NCBI RefSeq assembly: GCF_030936135.1
Contig: NC_082599.1
Location: forward strand, 3,582,847 to 3,646,846
Length of the DNA stretch: 64,000 nt
DNA from: Gavia stellata
Taxonomy: Eukaryota > Chordata > Aves > Gaviiformes > Gaviidae
Reading direction: 5' to 3'
Shown: piece by piece, positions 62,960-64,000 of the stretch
Layout of the letters: every line of letters starts with the position of its first letter
How positions within the stretch are numbered: position 1 is the stretch's first letter
The notes under the pieces: model-generated
Databases searched by the model: none
The model's input: the letters and a program-made list of their open reading frames with translations, nothing else
Told to the model about the DNA's origin: nothing
Made by a program: the position numbers and the translations under genes

Positions 62960-64000
62960 TCATGCATTTGTGATACTCAACATTTCTATCTGAACTGCAT
63001 ATCTGCTGTAAGACTGGCTTGTCTCTGAGGGTTGGATGTCAAAGAAAGCGCTTCTCCTGAAAATGGCCCAAGGAATCTTCCGTAAATATAACCTGAATCG
63101 TTTCTTCACAAAAGCATAGAGCAAGGGGTTGAGACAGCAGTGGACAAAGGACAAACTCTCCGTGATCTGCATGGCATAGTCCAATTGCCTACTGCTTTCA
63201 CAGCTCCTGATCACACCGACATCTTGCAGGGAGTGAAGGATGAGGACAATGTTGTAAGGGGACCACAGGACAAAGAAGACACCCACCAGAGTAAAGACTA
63301 AGCAGAGTGCTCTCCTTGAGCCAGGCATCTGAGACATGGTGAGGACACACGCTATGCGGGAATAGCAGAACATCATGAAGAGGAAGGGAAAAAGGAAACC
63401 CAGGGTGTTTTGAATGACCCGAAAGACAACTTTCCAAAATAAGTGTTTCTGGCCATAATAATGGGTGCACATGATGGTTTTGTTGTGGATTTGTCTTGTG
63501 CTGGTGAAAAGGCCATCAGGAATGGAGAGGAGTATGGAAAGGACCCATACCACCAAGACGACGAGGATGGACTTCCTCCATGTCATGAAGCTGCGAGGAG
63601 AGCAAGCGTGAACTATCTGCAGATACATGTCCAGACTCATGCAGCTCACAAAAAAGATACCACTGTAGAAATTCACAGTGTACATGGCATTTAAGACCGG
63701 GCACAGTATGTCCCAGGTCACCCACTGAGAAATGTACAGAGCCCAAAAGGGAAGGGTTAGTAGCAAGAAGAAGTCTGAAACCACCAGATTCAGCAGATAC
63801 ACCTCGGTCATCTTCTTCTTCTTCTTGATGTACATAATGAGGACAATAAACAGGAGGACATTTCCAGCCAACCCGACCAGGAAGACCACAGTGTAAAAAG
63901 ATGGCAAGAATACGCTGCTAAAGGAGAATACCTCTTCTTTTGTGCAGAGGCCATACTGCATGTAATCCTCCTCGTCCAAGTACTCATAAGGATAGTCGCT
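62960..64000 (-). CDS. ACKR2: Atypical chemokine receptor 2 (D6), N-terminus beyond window
   Basis: A seven-helix receptor frame open to the right edge; the stop codon is TGA at 62960-62962. The visible part has an acidic, Tyr-rich N-terminus (SDYPYEYLDEEDYMQYG, likely tyrosine-sulfated), seven hydrophobic segments, the four extracellular Cys (GLC, ILCP, IMCT, RSCE), an Asn-Lys-Thr glycosylation site in the second extracellular loop, and LNPLLYAF in helix 7. The DRY motif is DMYLQIV; human D6 has DKYLEIV. ACKR2 is a scavenger that binds inflammatory CC chemokines and internalises without G-protein signalling, in line with the altered motif. YTINFYSGIFFISCMSLD-type sequence (here YTVNFYSGIFFVSCMSLD) is recalled from human ACKR2. 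In mammals ACKR2 and CYP8B1 are neighbours, which supports the call. Alternative: another CC-type receptor of the same cluster. Confidence 0.88.
   Translation of the reverse strand, partial: SDYPYEYLDEEDYMQYGLCTKEEVFSFSSVFLPSFYTVVFLVGLAGNVLLFIVLIMYIKKKKKMTEVYLLNLVVSDFFLLLTLPFWALYISQWVTWDILCPVLNAMYTVNFYSGIFFVSCMSLDMYLQIVHACSPRSFMTWRKSILVVLVVWVLSILLSIPDGLFTSTRQIHNKTIMCTHYYGQKHLFWKVVFRVIQNTLGFLFPFLFMMFCYSRIACVLTMSQMPGSRRALCLVFTLVGVFFVLWSPYNIVLILHSLQDVGVIRSCESSRQLDYAMQITESLSFVHCCLNPLLYAFVKKRFRLYLRKIPWAIFRRSAFFDIQPSETSQSYSRYAVQIEMLSITNA

Noticed and set aside
1-64000. CRISPR arrays, operons, tRNA or rRNA genes
   Set aside because: No regularly spaced repeats, no cloverleaf with the usual boxes, and the window is vertebrate nuclear DNA.

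Overview
The window is vertebrate nuclear DNA, almost certainly from a bird. It has large GT-AG introns, several CR1 LINE fragments with the avian 3'-end octamer (ATTCTRTG repeats), and no sign of compact prokaryotic coding. Three host genes are present: the 3' third of the giant sarcomere gene obscurin (OBSCN, + strand, about 525-52362, continuing off the left edge), an intronless sterol 12-alpha-hydroxylase (CYP8B1, - strand, 58065-59597), and most of an atypical chemokine receptor (ACKR2/D6, - strand, 62960 to the right edge, N-terminus cut off).

OBSCN was rebuilt exon by exon from GT-AG boundaries and phase continuity. Eight shared exons (525-8532) encode the end of the RhoGEF DH domain, the PH domain and two Ig domains. 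From the phase-1 donor at 8533 two exits are possible. One goes through a 43-nt exon (15086-15128) into a terminal exon (18810-20301) that ends in TGA; this is the obscurin-A type tail, non-modular and probably ankyrin-binding. The other skips both and joins 25412, then runs through 26 exons to TGA at 52360-52362: linker, Ig, kinase SK2, a very long interkinase exon (38310-41970, 1,220 codons), Ig, FN3 and kinase SK1. This is the obscurin-B (giant MLCK-like) route. Both routes stay in frame throughout: 885 codons plus stop for A and 2,721 codons plus stop for B within the window. This is strong internal support for the model.

From 52363 to about 58014 there is OBSCN 3' untranslated and convergent intergenic DNA with an LTR-like repeat. 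CYP8B1 follows on the minus strand with a short 3' UTR and a TATA-like box. Between it and ACKR2 lie a long CR1, a second copy of the LTR-like repeat and a CR1 3' end. OBSCN works at the M-band/Z-disk and sarcoplasmic reticulum of striated muscle, CYP8B1 in hepatic bile-acid synthesis, and ACKR2 in chemokine scavenging. They are neighbours by position, not by pathway.

Repeats include CR1 fragments of several ages, one old diverged CR1-like block inside an OBSCN intron (about 30012-30690), and a possible 151-bp hAT relic (11024-11174). I found no tRNA, rRNA, CRISPR or operon structure. I see no previously undescribed system. The most interesting points are the A/B alternative 3' end, the fast-evolving giant interkinase exon, and the kinase motif state of SK1. 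Comparisons with human proteins are from memory, not from an alignment.
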